Shown: in pieces, positions 11,342 to 26,300 of the stretch | How positions within the stretch are numbered: the first letter of the stretch is position 1 | Layout of the letters: each line of letters starts with the position of its first letter | Assembly: GCA_005408345.1 (NCBI GenBank) | Contig: SEMN01000312.1 | Coordinates: 377,501-441,500, forward strand | Direction of reading: 5' to 3' | DNA length: 64,000 nucleotides | Origin: Macquaria australasica | Lineage: Eukaryota > Chordata > Actinopteri > Centrarchiformes > Percichthyidae | Notes under the pieces: generated by a model | What the model saw: the letters and a program-made list of their open reading frames with translations, nothing else | Told to the model about the DNA's origin: nothing | Databases searched by the model: none | Translations under genes and position numbers: made by a program

Positions 11342-14300
11342 TCATATTTTCTTAATAGAAACAGAAGCTGTGAGGCATGCCGTGTCAGACAGAGTACTCT
11401 CTGCAGTAGTGGTCTGCTCCTGTGGTTTTTCGGTGAACAGTGAAGGGGGGTGCTTCTCCTTGAAGACTGTGGATGAGACAAAATAATGAAATATAGTGAC
11501 AAAAGCTTGACCACTGATGCCTCAGATAACTGGACTGAAATGAGGTTTCTGCTGCTGCAACTGAAGCACACTGAAGCCCAGAGTGGACTGAGGTGGAGTG
11601 AAATGCTCAGTGTGCAGTGTCAACACAAACATTACATGACATGTTAAACATGTTAACTTGTTATGATGGGAACTGATTACACACAGACATGTACTCGTCT
11701 CTCATTAACCCTCCAGTGTCCCTGCCTGCTTTTTGGAAATGACAGATGGGAAAGTTTTTGTCCCTGTGTGTAATTAGGCAGCCAATTAACAGACCCAAGG
11801 GAGGGGTTTTCATTCTTCCACTCACACACACAAATACACATTTGTATGATTCCTCGCACAGTTTCCTTTCACATCAACACACACACACACACACACAGAT
11901 GTGTTCTCAAGCCCAGGCATTACTACCTCTCTCTTTCTCTCTGGCTTTGTCTGGCCTCCTTTTTCTCTGTCTGGCTAAAAAAAAAAGAAAAGAAAAAAGA
12001 CAAGGGAGGAGTATAAAGAACCTACCCAGGATTCCCTGTTGGGCCAGTTCTTCCTCTATAGAAATCAGCCGGTTGTATTTAGTCATCCTCTCAGCACCGC
12101 TCAGACCTCCCAGTTTGACATAGTCCAGGCCCAGACCTACAGCCTGAGGGAGGAGAAGAAGAGCACGCTGTGAGACAGAAACTGGTGCTGAGGAGAGGTG
12201 CGATGCCACCAAGGGGAGGGAGACAGAAACCAGGACACTGTCTTTGTCTTTACACTGATGAGTTTGCTGTTGTATTTATTCACTTCATGAAACTGAGGGC
12301 AGTTAGGATGAATAAGCCGGGTCCAATCACAATTGAGAAGGCTGACCTAATGGTGGAGGGGTGAGGTATGTGTCAGTCAAGTGGAAATGTAGGCAGCTAA
12401 AGGTTTAAATTGGATTACAAAGTTCCTCACAGACTGGGCCCCACGGTGTTATAGGTATGTAGGAATTTACATTGATGGTGACTAGCAACTAATGATTGCT
12501 TTTTGATTCATTAAGGTTAAAGGATAATGTTTGTTATCTTTTTACTTTTATCAACAATCCCCCTGAAGAGACCAAAAACAACAATGAATTTATCTGACAA
12601 GTCTTGCCTGATATCCTGTAGCTTATTCCCCTGTGCCACTGAGCTGAATTTTGTCCGAAAAGGATTAAAAACACATTAAAAGAGCCACATGTTTGCATTT
12701 GCTGGACATGTTCCTTAAGTAGAAATATAAAACCACGTCTGCAGAGCACTCAGCACAGATCTACCCATTGGCCTAGTAAAAAAAAAAAAAAAAAAACCTG
12801 AGTACAACTGGAATTTTTTCACTGTTAGAGAGACTAGAGAGACGGTTGTGTAAATGCCATGGCAACCATCTACCTACAGAAAGTGTTCCATCAAAAGTTG
12901 TGTGTAGAATTTGGGCAATTGGCCAAATAGCTTTTTGCCACATGTTTGAGGTGAGGGAGAACTGCAAAAGGTCAAAGCTACTGCAAGTTTGTGGAAACTT
13001 GTTTTAATAGATTATTCCACAATTATACTTATGCTTTTGGCCTGATGCATTTTGGGGCTAAAAATCAAAGTTGCCTGCACACAGAATAGATGCTCACTAA
13101 AAATGGTTTACTGATTAAACTACAACATATTTTGCAGCATCGGTTCACTGTGAGGGCATGTTTTTTTCTTGACATTGGTTTTGCAAATATAGCTAACGTT
13201 GTTCTGGAAAGTGCACATACTAATTTATGGCTAAAAAGTGACAACCATCACAAATGATTGTTAGCAAATGAACACAGCGTCCAGTCAGAAGAAAGACAAT
13301 AAGAGGCAGAATTTGTCTTTCGTGAACTCGTCAACTATTTGGGTGTGGCCTGAAGACTTACAATGGTGTCTAAATAGATCTATAAGCAATACATGTATGC
13401 ACACACACATATACATACAGTACATAGGCATATACTGTACATACCTGTGTATATATATGTTTGTACATTCTGTACATGTGATTGTAAATGCAGTCACTTT
13501 CGCCTTGTTGAATAACTTTAAACCTGTAATAACATTATTTTGGCCACTTGGGGGCAATGGAAACAAGCTGTGAACACAGTGAACACATCATCACCTTGTT
13601 AGTTGATATGGTGAGCAAACAGTTGCTTATTTACACATTAAGCAGTTAAGGAGAACTATTATCATTCATTTGGAGTGGTGTTTGTGTCACCTGATGAAGT
13701 CCAGTATTCCCTCTCTGTTAGCTCTGTTTTTGGTCTCTACCAACTCCTGAGGGAAACATCTGGCTCTTTAGCTGCTAACTGCTCCACTATGTTCTCCAGC
13801 TAAGTCTCTAAGTGTGTCTGTCTGCTGTTCGGTGCTGAGCAGGTAGGGTACAGTGGGTTTTTGGAGCATTTTTGCTGAAAACAGCAGCCTGCTGCAGCCA
13901 AAAATTACGCTATGAGAGCGGTGAGAGTCAACCAAAACAGTAAAGTTGTGGGTTGGACAGCTGAACAATGAGCTGAAACTCACTACAAATCTTCGTAAAG
14001 CCAAGGGAAGCTGCAGATTTAGGCGATAATTCTCTGCAGGGTTATCACTACTGGCAACTTCTCTCACATTGTCTTCACATTTTAATTTGATTCAGTGTTA
14101 TATTGATTATAGCCACTTGTTAATCAAAAGGAGGAGAGCAACGTGAAAATTGATTGGGATCAACACTTTTAAGGAGCTTTGAGTTATTATTCATTTTCAG
14201 TTTCATACAGTGTTGGGGAACATGATTTTTCAACAGTTTTATCCTTTAGAAACTCATTCAATCACATTCTTGATGCCATTAGGCTTTGTTGTGGGGAAAG

Positions 14301-17300
14301 CACACAATCATGGTTAAACTTTTCATGATATCTTTACAACACTTGCTCCTGGACCTGCAGGAAAAACAGTGGGTGGATGGTTTGTGGTTTGAGCGCACAA
14401 CACATCATTACTGCAGATGGCTGCTGCTTCAGAACAAGGGTTCCTACTCTGAGAGACTGTCAAACAAATAGAATGTGGTGAAGTGATGCAGAACTGTGCT
14501 CTGATCAGTCGACATGAACCTGGAAACGCTAAATGAAAGACAGGGAATAAGACTTACTATATCTGACAAAGAGTCATCACTGCAGGGTTCACTGCATGTT
14601 GTTCCCATTAACACTGAACCTGGCAGGTAAACAGGTGAAGAGACAGACACATACACACATAATCAGCATTGATAGCAATCCATGCCAACCCTGTTTGCAG
14701 CACAGCTCCCTCCACCACCCCAACCTCCTCCTCCTATTTGCTACATTTTTGGTATTTTTTAATTTATTGTTGAGTGCTGGACTTTTACATACTGTTACAT
14801 TCAAGCCGTTGCCAGACGAGTTCACACAATGCTGATTAAGCCGCCAGGTAAATCTCTCTGTATTTCACAGTATACCAGAGTTTTTAAATCTGTCTGTGGT
14901 GACATTCCCATGCTGGCGCACCGGTAGTAAAACCAGAGCCATGTAGAGAGAGAGTTGCGTCAAAAGAAGTTCAAAATGCTTGATGATCACATGATTTACA
15001 TAGACTTAAGATAGTTCTCTCTACATGGTTCTGGTTTGACAGAGCTGAGGGGAGGTGTAGAGATGGAGTAGCTACAGCAACTAGGAGTATGGAGGAAAAA
15101 CCGAAGAAGCGTCCAAGAAAAGTTTCTGATGCTCCAGATAAAAAAAAAACTTGGCATTCAGAGGAAGGATTACAGTAAAAAAAAAAGAAACAAACAGGGA
15201 TAACCATGGTGTAGCTTTTCCTCGTTGGAGGCTGAAAGAAGAGCAGGGACTGAGGGCAGACAGGATGTGGCCTTACTGCTCTTGGACGGTTGGTCTTTGT
15301 AAAATATTTGGAGTAGGCTATGTAGCTGTTACATTACTCTACCTAAATAATGGATTATTGTCTTGGAACTGTGGAAATTTGAGTGAGCTCCCCTGTAGGC
15401 ATACATCATGAGCACGCATCAACAGTGTTTGTATAATTACTGTCACTGCCAGAAGGAGGAGACAAAAGTTCCCAACTCCAGCTTTAAGGTGGGATTAGTT
15501 CTCCTACCAAAACCCATGTTGAGTCTTTTTCAACTAATCTAACTGTACAACCATTTCCTATAAGTGGTCAATTCCTTGACATAAGTGTTTCTGGCCTCTA
15601 TAGAGTAGAAGGCAAACACTCTAATGTGAATTACAACCAACGCTCCTGCTTGTGAGCTTGGCTGGGTCTTGAGTGAGTACAGGGACAGAAACAGTATATA
15701 ATAATATTCTGATATAAGTGTTTGGAAGATACAGCTGGACAGTGGAGAACTTGATTTCTGCGTTCACTCAGCTCAGATTACCATGGCTCCAACTTCTGTA
15801 TTTTAGTCAGGACACTCTCATCAAGGTTTCAAAACTATTGCAACAATTTACTGCAACAATAACATGCTTTTGAGTGTCTGCTCTGTGAACATGTGAAGAA
15901 AGACTTAACACTAAATTTGTTTATAAGGACCGCCTGGTTGGTCATATACTGTAGGAATGGAAGTGTACAGTATGGAAAATACTGTAAAAGACTCCTGTAG
16001 AAGGACTCCCATGCCTGACTGAACTACTGCAAGGCTGTAGGCTGTCATTGGCTCCTTTCCAACACTATTCTGTATTTGCGCCACAAACAGAGCACTGGGT
16101 GTTGATATGTTGATGTTCAACTGTTTGTGAAACAGTTTAGACCTGGGACATCAAACTAATTTGTGCAACTTGCACACCTGGTCAAACTGAAAGCTCGAAT
16201 ATGCCTCTTATACTTTCTAAATAGAGTCAGAAAGTCAAAGAATTCTGTTTCTATGTTGTATGAGTTGAACAGTTTTACCAACTAACAGCTGAGCTGAGCT
16301 ATAGTACTGTTATCTATCCACCCAGCACTGATCCTGTTTCTTTTACTCTACCCCCCCCTCGATGGATCTGTTACCTTGGTTCTCTGATGTGATGCGGATC
16401 AAATCACTGACTGTTGTCTCGTGGATGTGTTTTAAGATGTGACCTCTGGCTCCCAGAAGAGGCGGGGCCTTTGACTTGTATGTGATGTCAGAGAGCACTG
16501 AACATGAGTCTCCAATCACATTGCTCAGCTTCTCCCACTGGTCTATGTCCTTACAGAGCACAAACACACATACACAAGAACAAGGACACACTTTTGAGCA
16601 AAGAACATGGTGTACAAATGCGCACCATGTTACATACGCATGTAAACACATATATCTAACACAGAGAAGAATTATTACCCAAACCAAATAACTATAGGAG
16701 TTCTATCTACACAGAGCTCTGCTTGTAATTAATGGAAATTCATAAAAGTTTGATGTTCGTGTACACTGCACGTCTCTTGAACAAGATATGTTGGTGACAC
16801 TAATCAGACAGTCAGATGTGGTTTGAATACAAGTTGTTTACAGTTAACGAGGGGAGTCCACATCTGTAACTACGGCAACGGATGCTCTGAAACTATCTTG
16901 TCACATGTCAACCTTTCAACAGATTACCTAATGTTAACTCCTGGTTGCAAGCTAGTTTTCAGGTTTCAGCTGTCAACCATGGGGTTCAACTGGTATTACA
17001 ACCCTGTGAGCAGAAACATCGGCAGAAAGTTCTGTCCCTACAGACCATTATCAAATTATTCTCGGACCAGAGATGGCAGTATATTTGTAATACTTTTGTA
17101 ATAATTGAATACTTAATAATTAAATAATACAAACAATATTGTCTACAATATATAAACAATATTGTCTATGTACATGTACATGTAGAATGAAAGAATGGTA
17201 ATGTTTTGAAGTTACCTCTCTCCTAAATGGATCAATTAAGGCCACCACTGCTGGGTATTTGCTGATGAGGGTTTGGTACATATCCACTAATTCATCTGGA

Positions 17301-20300
17301 GACTTCAAAACTCCTGTTGCGACTTCATACTTTCCTTTAGACTGAGAAGAAGAGAAAAAAACAAATTCTGCTTGTTGTCTCTATCAGCTGTGTCTATACT
17401 GTATTATGCTTATGTGAACTGACCTCTTCAGCTGTATGCATATAGAATTGATTTACACAAGGATTCCTACAGAAGGACTCGCAACACCTTGGCTCACATG
17501 AAGCCAGCCACTACGTTTCGTCAACTTACATAGTCCATTAGCTCAGGGGCAGCACAGTTTACTGCTAAATGGATCTCTGTTCCCAGTTCCAGTCCAAAGT
17601 TAGTGCAGGCTTCAGCGATCAGATCCAGAGCCTGCTCGGGTCGCTCGTAGCTCACAGCCAGCACTCCACTGTCACACACAACTGCCTGGGTGGCCTCAGA
17701 GCAAAGATACCGTTCACCTTGTCAACATCATCTATGTATAATGCTTTTACACAACCAACTGTAATAAATACATGAACCTACAATGTTCTTTACATCTCTC
17801 CTCTTTGGATATGTCAGTTGAAAAGCTGAAGCTGCATGTGAATGACAGCAGATGAGTATTTATTCATAGGTTTGAATGAGACAGTTGTCATTGCAAGATT
17901 ATTAGAAGACAAGTGTGTTCCACTCACCCTCTCCACTGTTCACATAATGAATGTAAGTGCTAGGGGTCATTGAACAATGCAGGAGATAACTCTGTATACA
18001 GCACAAATGCTGCATGAAGGAAAACGTAAATAGGAGAAGTAGTGAATGCTTTAATAAGCATTTCGACATACCTCCAGGGCTGCATACCTGACTTAATTTG
18101 AAGATTAGCCATGAAAATCGAATACAAGTCGCCTTTTTTGTATGTATCTTTTTGGAAAGCTCAGTAACAGAAAAAGCCTCAAATCCTGCCTCCACCTTTT
18201 ACATTCTTTTCTCTCATAACACCTGTGTGAACTCACTTCCTATTGTTACAGTGAATAAATAGCACTGTCCCTCACCCCGGCTTTTGCTGAAGTGTTCATT
18301 ATTCTCATCATCTCCTTCTGTAACTCAAGGGTCATTGTGATGATCTGTTGAAGAAGTTCACAGTTCAGTGCATTTGATAAGTGCTATAGTGAAAATTGAG
18401 TATAGAAGAACTGAGGTGCCTTACCAATAATATACCACATCACAGCAACAACAAAGGAAGCAAAGGAACTTGCATAAATAACACTAACTTTACACAGTGA
18501 ACAGGCTATACCAACTGCAAACTATAAGAAGATGTGGGCAGACAGATAGAACATATAACAGCTACACAGAGATGTGACTGAACAGTGGTGAGTACTTGTT
18601 TGACACGTTGTCCCGCTTTGGGGATCAGGATGACTTCCTCCAGTAAACTCAGTTTTCCAGGAGAATTCTTTCCACAGCTCAGCAAAGTTACCAAAGAGAC
18701 AGGGATGTGAAACTGTGTCGGAGCCTGAAGACATTTGTTTAAGACATCATTACATGTTGCTTCCAGTGTTGCGTTTGTGTGAATATGTATGTTTGTGCTT
18801 GTGTGGTCTAACCTTTCTGTTCTTCAGAGCTGCTATGTATTTGTAGAGAGGGATACCCTGTATTAGTGCCCCAGTTTTGGCCACAGCCAGAGACACTGAG
18901 CCAATGGCCAAGCTACCAGGCAGAACTGGTTCTGGAGGCTCTGCTGGAGGAAATGGCTTCTCTGCAGTGTTGCTCTTTTTGCCTGGGTAAGCAAAAAAAA
19001 TAGAGAGAGAGAGTAAGAAACTAGGACGCAGACATTCATGTGACAAAAGGAGCTTGGATGTACATTGGGTTTTCAAGACAAGATAAGATTTATTTATCGC
19101 ATGCAGGGAAACTGAAGTGTCACAGCAGGAAAAGAACAGATACGAACAGATGCATAGTATAGATCCATCCATCCATCCATTAGCTATACCTGCTTATCCT
19201 TTAGAGGGCCGTGGGGGGCTAAAGCTGATCCCAGCTGACATTGGGTGAGAGGCAGGGTACAACCTGGACAAGTTGCCAGGCAATCACAGGGCTGACACAC
19301 AGAGACAGACAACCATTCACACTCATATTCACACCTACGGCCAATTTAGAGTTGCCAAATAACCTAACCTGCATGTTTTTGGATGGTGGGAAGAAACTAG
19401 CAACAGTGCTAACCACAGCACCACCGTGATACCCATAGTATAGATGCATAGCAGTATAGATAAGTAACCTTAAAAAATGACTAGAGAGAGAGAGAGAGAT
19501 AGATAGATAAAAAGATATAAAGAACAACCTGAAAACAAATCTACGTGTTCATACAATTTCGGGGTCTCTTTGTACACAAGGGCCTTGATTTTCTAAAGGC
19601 AGTGCATGAAACTGAACCCAAGACACTGAATCAGAAAGCCATACTTTTCACTTAGTAGAATGCTGCCAAATAATGAGTGGAAAGTTGTCTAATAATGAGG
19701 GAAAAGCTGCCTAATAACATTGGTCCAAAAATAAAGGCTCTTTGTGCCTGTCGTGGTCATGCATATGTATGTAAATTATATCTCACTCAATGTTTTGACC
19801 ACATATAACCCTGACTGGATGTGAACCCAAACACAGTCCATCACCATCAACTGGCACAGAACTTTTCACCACTAAAATAAACTCTCTTCGACATGCAGGA
19901 CTTCACAGACAAATGCGACAAAGAGCTGAGAGCCCTCCCTCCACTGAACCCCAACGAGTCGGCCTCCTTTTCAGAGGAGGATGTATGGCACCAGCTTAGC
20001 CGAAGTAAGCCAGGCAAGGCACTGGGGCCTGATGGCATCCCGGCAAGGGTGCTCAAGACCTGCTCCATGGAATTCTCACCAATTTTTCACTCACTCTTCT
20101 GCAAAATCTACCAGTCTGCCACAATACCCACCCACAACACCCACCCTCTGGAAAACCGCAACGATAATCCCAGTGCCCAAAAAACCCCGACCCACAGAAC
20201 TCAATCATTACCGCCCCATTGCCATCACATCCATAATAATGTGCCTGGTGCCTGGTGAAGCAGCTGCTATACACCATTCTGCCAAATGTTAACCAACAAC

Positions 20301-23300
20301 TGTACCCCCTCCAATTTGTCGACAGGGCCAAGAGGGACACAGAGGATGCTGTGGCCTGCCTTCTGCAACTCCTCTTCCAGAACCTCGATTCCCCAGGCAC
20401 CTTCACCAGGATGCTCTTTGTGGACTTCAGCTCTGCTTTCAATACCATCCAAATGCACCTGATGATCTGGAAGCTACACCAACTCAACACCCCCTCATCT
20501 GATCCATCTCCTGCACAATTTTCTCAGTGACAGGCAGCAAACACCGGAGCACCCCAGGGTTGTGTGCTGAGGCCGTTTCTCCATACGCTGTACACCAGTG
20601 ACTGCTTCAGCCCCTCACCCACCACCACTTACCTAAAATACTCTGACGACACTGCCATTCTTGCTCTTCTCACAGATAACCTGATTCTGATTTGGACTAT
20701 CACAACACTGTTGTGAGAGTAACCACCTTCATCTCAATGTCAGGAAAACAAAATAAATAGTAATAGGTACCCCGTCCCTCTAGCACCATATCCTCATCAA
20801 TAATGAAACAGTTGAAATGGTAGACAGCTTCAGATATCTTGGACTCACACTAGACAATAAACTCAGCTTTGACTAGCTCACAAAGGACATTCAAAAACAG
20901 ACTACCAGCCATCCTTAAACTCAAAGGACTCTATGTCGCCCCCCATCTCCTCCTACTGTTGTACCAGTGTTGTTCGACCCATCCTGCTCTACTGCGCCAC
21001 CTGTTTCTTCAACATGCTCTCTGTCACAAACTGGGTCAAACCCACACGCATAACCAACACTGCTGCCAAGATAATAGGTCTCCCCACACCCAACCACTCA
21101 GAGCTCAAATGTAAGGCCATCACACGCATTGCAAATACAATAGCAGAGGACGTCACACAGCCACGCAATCGCCACTTCACTGTACTGCCCTCTGGGCCCA
21201 GGTACAGGTCTGTAAGGTGCAGAAGGGCTCGCATTTGCAAAAGCCTGGTACCCTCAGCCATAGCAGCCCTACACAGGGTGACTTGCTGAGGGAACTACAA
21301 GTCTTGTTTTCATGTAGTTTTGCCTGTCATTGTTTTGTGCTGTTGTGTTGTACTTCATGTATTTCTGTCATTGTGGTGATAATATCAATGAAAGCCTATA
21401 GGTCTTGAAGACAATGTTATGTCATTTCAGCTCAAGCCCTTAGCATTGAGGTGCTGGCTCATATTCAGAAGACAACTTTTGAACAGTGAATATATATCTT
21501 CAAACCATGTTTGGTCTCTACAAAGTCACTATTCATGTTTTGATTTGACTTAGTTCTTTGGAGTTTAAGACTATGACGGTGTGGTATTTGGTATGGTAGA
21601 AAGTTCATGTTGTATGATAGCCAACATTTTGTTGTAACTGACTTCTGATGTGATAAAAGGGGCACTGTCATCTATATCAGAGGCAAAATATTAAATGTGA
21701 CAAATACTACACTGAGGAAGCAGGGTAGTACAAACTGCAATATGATTTATTACGACAACAGAGTACAGATCCAAATCCTACATTTTAACAAGCAACAATT
21801 AGAATGGTGAAACTGTTTCTATAATTCATTTTCTCCATTAGAGATCTCTAGGATCCCTTTCTGGGAAAAACACATAAGCTTGTTTAGGTTTAATATTTTG
21901 CTGGTGCAAGATTTTAGAACTGGAGAAAATGTGATATTGATACCAAACATGAAATAGTACTGTTGCAAGACTAGTCACTATCCTACCTTTATCAACACTC
22001 TTCTTGTCTTTAGTCTGTGCAGATGGGGGAGAAGGAAGCAAAACCTCAGGCTCGCTGGATGAGCGATTCTCTTCCTTCTCCTTGTTCTGGATGTCTTTCT
22101 CCTCCAGGTAGCGGGCCATGAAGAAATTGCTGCACAATTACAGAACAGAACATTTTGGGTCACAAAAACAACAATCTCTAAAGAAGGCTGAATGTAATGA
22201 AGGTATTTCATGGGGTGAAATGAAAAACAAAATCAAGTGAATGTGTGTAAGTGTGTAGGTACTGAGATCCTAAATATTTGTGGCACCTAATACATGTCAA
22301 CTAAAACACAGGTTTACAATGTTCATAAACAATATTATTACTCCAGCACAGACTTACAATTCTATGTAGATGACACAGTATTGTATGCATATGGATCTTC
22401 TCCTACTCAAGCCATGTCTATATTACAGTCTGCATTTAATGTTCCTTAGACATCTCTGCATAATCTCAAACTTGTACTGAATGCCAATAAGACAAAATGT
22501 CTTTTGCTCTCAAGAACCCATAATTCTGTCTTACATCCTCCTGCCATACGCACATTTAATGGTCCGAAATTTAAAGTCGTTCAATCTTATAAATACCTGG
22601 GTTTGGTTAGATAGTAGTCTTAATTTGAAACCTCAAGGGGAACAACTGACAGAATCTGAAGATAGAAATTGGTTACTTTCTTATAGTAAAGCACAGGAAA
22701 ACCATTGCGTAATGGACCATCATGTCTGTATGTGACTATGGAGTACTCTCATGCTGCTCATTCCACCTTAAAAGAACAAAAGAGGCAGTTTACCACTGTG
22801 CCCTGCATTTTATTACAAGGGATAAATATCCTACTCATCACTGTGTATATAAAAAAGTAGACTGGTCCTCACTCGCAACAAGAAGAGAACTCCACAGATC
22901 TCCTACTGAAGCTGCCTCAGTACGTCACATCTTCTCAAATTTAAAACCACTGTTCATCAGAGCAGATCCCAGGACTGGCTAACTCTTGATATCCCACCAG
23001 TAAATACTGCACTTGGGAAAACTGCCCTCCAGTACTTTGAACCATATAAATGGAATTAATTACAAAGTACTTTAAAATTTGAAAGTCTCATTCCATTGGA
23101 CGAATTTAAACTTTTTATTTTGGACCTTTTTAGGGATGTGTGTGATCGTTTCTGACACTGTTTGTATGTGGTTGCGTGTGACTGGCTGTGTTTTGTTGTC
23201 TATCTTATCTCCATTCATTCATTTCTCCTGCTGTAGGTCTCTCTTGCAAAAGAGATCTTTATCTCAAAGAGATTACCTTATTAAATATATACTTTCCATA

Positions 23301-26300
23301 TAAAATGTATAGAATCCTAAAGCAATTATATACCATTTCAAGTAAATGCAACAGATTCCTATTTCTATCTATAATAAATCTGGATATCTGCACTTCTGGA
23401 ATCTATCTATCTATCCTAAGGTACTACAACTAATGTAAGATGTTAGTTGTAGTATATTAGATCATATAACGCTACATGAAATATAAACACTGCTTGTAGT
23501 CCAAATTTGAATCCACTGCAAGACAGGCAGTGCAATATTAATTGTCCACCCCTACCCCCAAGCCATACTGATGCATAGTAACTCATTAAGCTTTTCTAGT
23601 GTGTCTGTCATGAGACATAATGCAAAAGCAACCAATAAGAGGAGCTCAGTGCATCATGATGATATGATAGGCTGTGACAACAGGCAAACAAGTGCAAAGC
23701 ATTAACCTCCCGATTAATGTGAACAACTAGAGCTAAGTTCATGAATTTCAGAATTCCAACATTTTTAGTGTACATTTATAAACCAATAGTAGAGTATTTC
23801 AAATGAGATTGTCAGTGATGTGACACTGGGCTGCTGAAAGTTTCATCCTGGAACCAGGGGAATACTCTCCCAGCATGCATTTTCTCTGTACTGAAATGCT
23901 TAATCAGTAAGCAGCTCCGCTAACAGATCCAATGTACATGAAATGTGACCATTTTTATGAAAATGAAAAATTGCCAGAATTGTATTGTTATTCATTTTGT
24001 TGTTATTATTATTATTATTATTGTTATTATTATTATTATTATTATTATTGTTCAGGATGTAAAAGCTTCTCCAGCAGCATTTACAGCAAAATACATCAAA
24101 ATGTTCCACTCCAACTGAATTATTTAGGAATAGTTTTTACTTTTAATTGAATATAGGGAAACTTACATACTGCCCTAGATGAAAAATTATGAGGCAGAAT
24201 ATGAAACAGCAGGTCTCAGAGTCTTCTTTCATTTCATTCCCCCGGAGATGAAACCCTCCACAGTAACTTGAAAAAAACATTTGAACACTACCTGAGTATT
24301 TGGTCGACTTCTGATTGGTCACATGGGTTTTGGCCCTTCAGCATGTTGTTCAGAGGTTCATTGATCCACTGGACAGCAGTTATCACATGGTCAGCCCTCA
24401 CCTGACTCTTAGCTTTGCAGTCCAGTGAAGTCTCCTTAGGCCCAAAGTGGCTGGAGACAGCAGCTGAGGACATGCTCTGAACACCAAGAAAGGGAAAAAC
24501 TTCTTCAAAAGGATAACAACAAGCAATTTGCCACAAAATCGTTACAGTTGTTATAAATGACATGGTGGACTAGCAGCAGGCCCCCCGATTCTCAACATCC
24601 TCCCAAACTCCACACAAATACAGTACAAGTGCGCACTTGTGCTCCGGAAAAAAATCCTAACACTACATTGTTTTAACTAAGTGCATGTTTGTGCTGAAGC
24701 ATATTAGAATTAGCATTTTTTCCCATACTGCACTACTGACACAGTCACAGTCATCTCCACCTGACCTGCAGCCAGCAGTGTGGTTGGAGGGGGGAGAACA
24801 CAAGTTAATATCTGCTATCTCCACCTCACCTCTCCTCATCCACAGCATCTTTCCCTCTTCACCCCCTTCGTCCTCCTTCTTCACAGAGCACTTTTCCCTG
24901 TCATTACACATTACTGTTAATGCTGAAGACTAATACAATCCAAGAGAAATACTCTATTCTTTCTTTGGATGGTTTGCTCAAACGGGCAATAAATCAGGGA
25001 GGATGGGTCACTAATTTTGGTCTAAGCATCATTTGTAGACTTTTATGATAATTGTTATGTCACTGTTAGTCTTTTACAGTTTACAGTGGAGCATGACATT
25101 AAATTGTGGGAGGTGAGCAGACATACAACAAAGGACCTAGGTTGCATGCCAGACGTCATCTTTGATAACAAGCTTAATTTTGATCGCCATGTGATTTCTG
25201 TTATCCAATCCTGCTTCCTTCATCTTCATGACATTTTGAAAAATATATTTTTTATCTACAAAGCAAAACTGTAATCCATGCTATTAATACATCCAAACTA
25301 GATTAGTGAAACTCTCTACACTCGTGTCAATACAACCCATCCAAGCTTCAACTGGTGGAGAATGCTGCAGCAAAACTACTCACAAGATCCAAGAGAAGAA
25401 TGCATATAACCCCAATTTTAGCATCTCTACATTGGTTGAGTAGGTTATAAGATTTTAATGATGGTGGGATTTGTAACCGACTATATTTCTGACCTGCTAA
25501 CCACATATGAGCCTGAGTGCAGCCTGAAATCCTCTGTTAGGTCGTTGTTAGTAGTTCCTAGGTCGAGGCTAAAAATCAGAGGAGACCAGGTGTTTGCAGT
25601 CAAGGAATGACAGGCTGGAGGAGCTCAGGCAAACTTGCTCTTTAGCTTCACAAATCTCACCTAAAAACACATTATTTAAGAATAGCTTTCTCTTAAATCA
25701 TGTTTATTTCTGTGCTTTTATTTTGTTCTTTTAATTGAATTTGTAAAATCTTACAAACTACACTATACAATGTATATAGATAAAGTTATTACAATTATTA
25801 TGATCTATCTTTGGCACTGAGGAACTGGCCTCCTCCTCACAATGACATTATAGAACTAAGTAATACTGTTGAATAAAAGCGTTGATGCATGCCTATTGGC
25901 TATAGGCCCTAAGTGTGTGCTCTCAGTGACCTCGGTTCATGGTGTCACATCTCATCTTTCTGGTTCTATGTCGTACGTGCGAGGCCCTCTAACGGGCTTC
26001 GCTATTGGTTCATCCCCTCGAGGCTCCGCCTCGGCACCTGAGTCAAAGTTCATGCACTCACCGTCCAATCAGGAGGTAGTCCCCTTCCCTACAAAACCCC
26101 AGTACGCGCATTGTTCGTCTCCCTTTTTCAACTCAGCAACCTGTTGTCTAGTTCAGCGAAAAATTGTCACCATCCGGTGTCGCGTCTAGTAGGAATTTTG
26201 CGCTTGGATATGGCCAGCAAGCCTTGTGTGCCTCACTGATGTCAATGGTGGACCAGCACGGTCAGAGGCATCAGAGTGAGGCCGGCACCTGCCTCGACTA

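Noticed and set aside
12026..12212. Possibility of a typical glycolytic enolase (eno1-3)
   Set aside because: The N-terminal Dpy-30-like region, the diverged metal ligands, the intron pattern and the gene neighbours all point to eno4.
23900..24150. Poly-Asn and poly-Tyr open frames on opposite strands
   Set aside because: Produced entirely by the ATT microsatellite at 24001-24051; no start context, no similarity.
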